A DNA stretch of 7,823 nucleotides from Actinomycetota bacterium (GTDB lineage Bacteria > Actinomycetota > Acidimicrobiia > Acidimicrobiales > Ilumatobacteraceae). The notes under the pieces are model-generated. The model was not told the origin of the DNA. It made no database searches and saw only the letters and a program-made list of their open reading frames with translations. Where the stretch lies: the NCBI GenBank assembly GCA_026393655.1, contig JAPKZT010000332.1, positions 1 to 7,823 on the forward strand. Direction: 5' to 3'. This document shows positions 6,251-7,823 of the stretch, one piece after another. Position 1 is the stretch's first letter; each line of letters opens with the position of its first letter. The position numbers and the translations under genes were made by a program.

Positions 6251-7315
6251 TTAGTGTGCCATGTGCTTGGCAGCATCAACACTGACGCGAATAACTTCAT
6301 CCAATACATCTCGTGCTGAGCCAGAATCAATTGATGCGGTAGCGATCTCGACTCCTTGCTGCATGTCATCGGCTTTACCGGCCACGACGATTCCTGCTGC
6401 GGCGTTGAGTAAAACAATATCTCTAATCGGCCCTTTGGTACCGTCCAACATCTCGCGAAACACTTTTGCATTATCGCGTGGCTCGCCACCACGAACTGCA
6501 GCAACATCAGCAAAGCCAAGCCCAAGAGATCTAGGGTCAATTTCAAATTCTCGCAACTTGCCGTTATGCATTTCTACGATTGGACACTTTCCACTCAACG
6601 AAAGTTCATCCATACCACCATGCCCATGCACAACCCAAGCACGATTAACACCTCGCGTGACTAGGGCATGTGCCATCACAGTTGCCGCCTTCGGGTCTCC
6701 GACGCCAACCACCATAAAAGAAACTGGAGCAGGGTTAGCCATTGGTCCGAGCAAATTAAACACAGTCGGCACGCCAATCTCACGTCGTGATGGACCAGTA
6801 AAACGAAAAGCGGGATGAAATCGTTGTGCGAAGCAGAATCCAAAACCTGCCTCTTCAACACAGCGAGTCACGCCTGGGCCATCTAACTCAATCGCTACAC
6901 CAAGTGCCTCAAGCACATCGGCGGCACCACTCTTCGACGAAGATGCACGACTGCCGTGTTTGCAAACTGGTATGCCAGCACCAGCCGCAACAATTGCGGA
7001 CATTGTTGAAACATTGACCGAATAACTGTGATCTCCACCTGTACCAACAATGTCTAGTGCGCGTTGGGTTATGTCATCGCTCAACGCAACACGCTCGGCC
7101 GCCCGACGCACTTCGGCCAGCATTCCTTCAAGTTCGATTTCTGTTTCACCTTTTGCGCGGAGCGAAATAATGAATGCGGTAATTTGCGAAGGTGTCGCCT
7201 CACCTGAAAGCACTGATCGCATTGCCGCCCCTGCGTGACTTGCAGACAAATCTTTTCGCGACAACAACTGCGAAATTATTTGCGGCCAACCGCCAGCGAG
7301 TTCGATTTCACTCAT
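6251..7315 (-). CDS. trpD: Anthranilate phosphoribosyltransferase
   Basis: Second step of tryptophan synthesis from chorismate: joins anthranilate and PRPP to give N-(5'-phosphoribosyl)anthranilate. The 354-residue protein has an N-terminal helical domain (ATPSQITAFIISLRAKGET, 40-58), then the PRPP site GTGGD (91-95), NVST (101-104), KHGSR (119-123), SGAADVLEALG (129-139), FAQRFHPAFR (162-171), RREIGVPTVFNLLGP (177-191) and VVHGHGGMDELS (228-239) with Mg ligands D236/E237. It closely resembles M. tuberculosis TrpD in order and spacing. Two differences are KHGSR for KHGNR and FAQRFHP for FAPRFHP. ATG 7315 lies 11 bp after the whiB stop, with only a weak GAGAAC ribosome site, and thrB follows after 31 bp. 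No other trp gene is present. As TrpD stands alone, it is a separate enzyme rather than a TrpG fusion. Confidence 0.97.
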   Translation of the reverse strand: MSEIELAGGWPQIISQLLSRKDLSASHAGAAMRSVLSGEATPSQITAFIISLRAKGETEIELEGMLAEVRRAAERVALSDDITQRALDIVGTGGDHSYSVNVSTMSAIVAAGAGIPVCKHGSRASSSKSGAADVLEALGVAIELDGPGVTRCVEEAGFGFCFAQRFHPAFRFTGPSRREIGVPTVFNLLGPMANPAPVSFMVVGVGDPKAATVMAHALVTRGVNRAWVVHGHGGMDELSLSGKCPIVEMHNGKLREFEIDPRSLGLGFADVAAVRGGEPRDNAKVFREMLDGTKGPIRDIVLLNAAAGIVVAGKADDMQQGVEIATASIDSGSARDVLDEVIRVSVDAAKHMAH

Positions 7316-7326
7316 GCGAGTTCTCG

Positions 7327-7566
7327 CTAGGCGCTACGCCGACCAACTCTAAGTAACCTGCGACGCTCGCGTGCCGAGGCTCCACCCCAGACGCCCTGCT
7401 TTTCACGAGTGTCAAGTGCATAGTTAAGACACGCTATGCGCACATGACATGATTTACAGATCGCAGTTGCTTGTTCGCAATTATCCTCGCTTTCCGGATA
7501 AAAAATATCCGGGTCAAGGCCTTGACACGCACTATTTACGCGCCAAGATATATCGAACTCGTGCAC
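7327..7566 (-). CDS. WhiB-family iron-sulfur transcription factor
   Basis: A 79-residue Wbl protein, essentially restricted to Actinobacteria and their phages, that typically binds a 4Fe-4S cluster and acts with the primary sigma factor at promoters. The four cluster cysteines are C14, C37, C40 and C46 (C-x22-C-x2-C-x5-C), followed by the turn motif GVWGG (58-62) and a basic tail (RRRLLRVGRR, 68-77) for DNA contact. A fifth cysteine, C30, lies between the first two ligands. Overall shape, with SARERRR after the GVWGG turn, is closer to WhiB1/WhiB2-type proteins than to WhiB7, whose AT-hook is absent; the exact subgroup is not decided. GTG 7566 has AAGGGGGG five bases upstream. It leads the trpD-thrB group with an 11-bp gap to trpD, so the two are probably on one transcript. 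Confidence 0.95.
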   Translation of the reverse strand: MHEFDISWRVNSACQGLDPDIFYPESEDNCEQATAICKSCHVRIACLNYALDTREKQGVWGGASARERRRLLRVGRRSA

Positions 7567-7571
7567 TTGAA

Positions 7572-7579
7572 CCCCCCTT
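7572..7579 (-). promoter_or_regulatory. Shine-Dalgarno of the whiB gene
   Basis: Minus-strand AAGGGGGG lies five bases before the GTG at 7566 and supports that start. A small hairpin (TCTCG 7598-7594 with CGAGA 7586-7582, 7-nt loop) lies just upstream in the leader. Confidence 0.7.
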
Positions 7580-7597
7580 GTTCTCGTAGCAACCGAG

Positions 7598-7628
7598 AGA
7601 CTAAGGCTTCAATGCCCCACTTCGCCAA
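7598..7628 (-). promoter_or_regulatory. Weak candidate promoter for whiB-trpD-thrB
   Basis: On the minus strand a TTGGCG (7628-7623) and TAGTCT (7603-7598, fits TANNNT) are separated by 19 bp and would give a leader of about 25 nt before the whiB GTG. Spacing is long and the -35 match partial, so this is a low-confidence candidate; the 126-bp gap is the natural place for the promoter of this group. Confidence 0.22.
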
Positions 7629-7642
7629 TCCGCAAAACACGC

Positions 7643-7660
7643 CAAACCAGCGAAACCAGC
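7643..7660. repeat. Two 9-bp direct repeats upstream of whiB
   Basis: Adjacent units caaaccagc (7643-7651) and gaaaccagc (7652-7660) agree at eight of nine bases. They sit in a C/A-rich (on the + strand) part of the 126-bp gap, upstream of the candidate promoter, where a regulator could bind. Chance in skewed sequence is possible. Confidence 0.4.
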
Positions 7661-7692
7661 AACATAAATTGGTAAATCGTTGTTATTTAGTT

Positions 7693-7823
7693 TCAATCCC
7701 GTAGATCAATTAACAATTCAGAAACCGTGTATTGGGCGAGTTCTGTCGATTCTATGTAATTTGACAAAACCGAAATCAATTGAGCCTCACCCTTGGCGAA
7801 TTCATCAATCTGTTGAGGAGTGA
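7693..7823 (-). CDS. C-terminal end of an unidentified protein (cut by window edge)
   Basis: One minus-strand frame is open from the right edge to a TGA at 7695-7693, giving 42 residues beginning TPQQIDEFAKGEAQLISVL and ending VSELLIDLRD. The other two minus frames meet stops within the first 50 bases. The composition is acidic and helix-prone (EFAKGEAQLISVLSNYI, ELAQYTVSELLIDL), like a real protein tail rather than random sequence, and the strand and spacing fit the array. I do not recognise the family. No hairpin terminator is evident between it and whiB, so readthrough into whiB is possible. Confidence 0.55.
   Translation of the reverse strand, partial: TPQQIDEFAKGEAQLISVLSNYIESTELAQYTVSELLIDLRD

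Noticed and set aside
6261..6818. Long + strand open frame (185 codons) opposite trpD
   Set aside because: It lies entirely antisense to the strongly conserved trpD frame; its Ser/Thr/Pro-rich translation has no domain and is the expected mirror of trpD codon use.
7567..7692. tRNA or small RNA in the gap upstream of whiB
   Set aside because: No cloverleaf, no long stem and no terminator could be found by eye; only short repeats and a 5-bp hairpin.
7471..7704. + strand open frame (77 codons) opposite the whiB start and its upstream gap
   Set aside because: Half of it mirrors whiB; no ribosome site and no recognisable protein features. The minus-strand features explain the region better.

Overview
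The window looks like ordinary chromosome of a streamlined actinobacterium with moderate GC (roughly 45-50 % by eye, low for the phylum). The phylum call rests on a WhiB-type iron-sulfur protein, a PimB-like phosphatidylinositol mannosyltransferase, and a chain trpD ... pimB - SRPBCC - glucokinase resembling a known actinobacterial neighbourhood (from memory, M. tuberculosis Rv2192c-Rv2185c and the Streptomyces glkA region). The GC and tight packing would suit freshwater lineages such as Nanopelagicales; that placement is inference.

Layout. Positions 1-1401 on the + strand are the C-terminal ~93 % of glycerol kinase (glpK), with the start beyond the left edge. It converges on a long minus-strand array after a 12-bp gap that lies inside a perfect 7-bp stem-loop. 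The array, in transcription order, is: an unidentified 3' gene end (7823-7693), a WhiB-family regulator (7566), trpD (7315), thrB (6219), a small Cys-rich protein (5278), queG (5079), pimB-like glycosyltransferase (3837), an SRPBCC protein (about 2699) and a ROK glucokinase (2271-1414). Gaps are mostly 0-31 bp or overlaps. The larger ones are 89 bp after thrB, with a hairpin across the thrB stop, and 126 bp before whiB. The simplest reading is a transcript starting upstream of whiB, perhaps with a second start or partial termination after thrB. No stretch above 300 bp lacks a gene.

How the genes relate. The array mixes amino-acid synthesis (TrpD for tryptophan, ThrB for threonine), tRNA modification (QueG), envelope lipid synthesis (PimB-like) and carbon entry (glucokinase, with glycerol kinase opposite). 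Nothing shows that they form one pathway; this is housekeeping linkage. Five of the eight complete genes probably start at GTG or TTG.

I found no defence system, mobile element, CRISPR array, tRNA or rRNA, and no convincing new system. The items most worth following are the unstudied Cys-rich small protein that overlaps queG, a translated 12-bp tandem repeat in queG, substitutions at usually conserved sites in ThrB and TrpD, thrB lying apart from the usual threonine genes, and two hairpins placed on stop codons.
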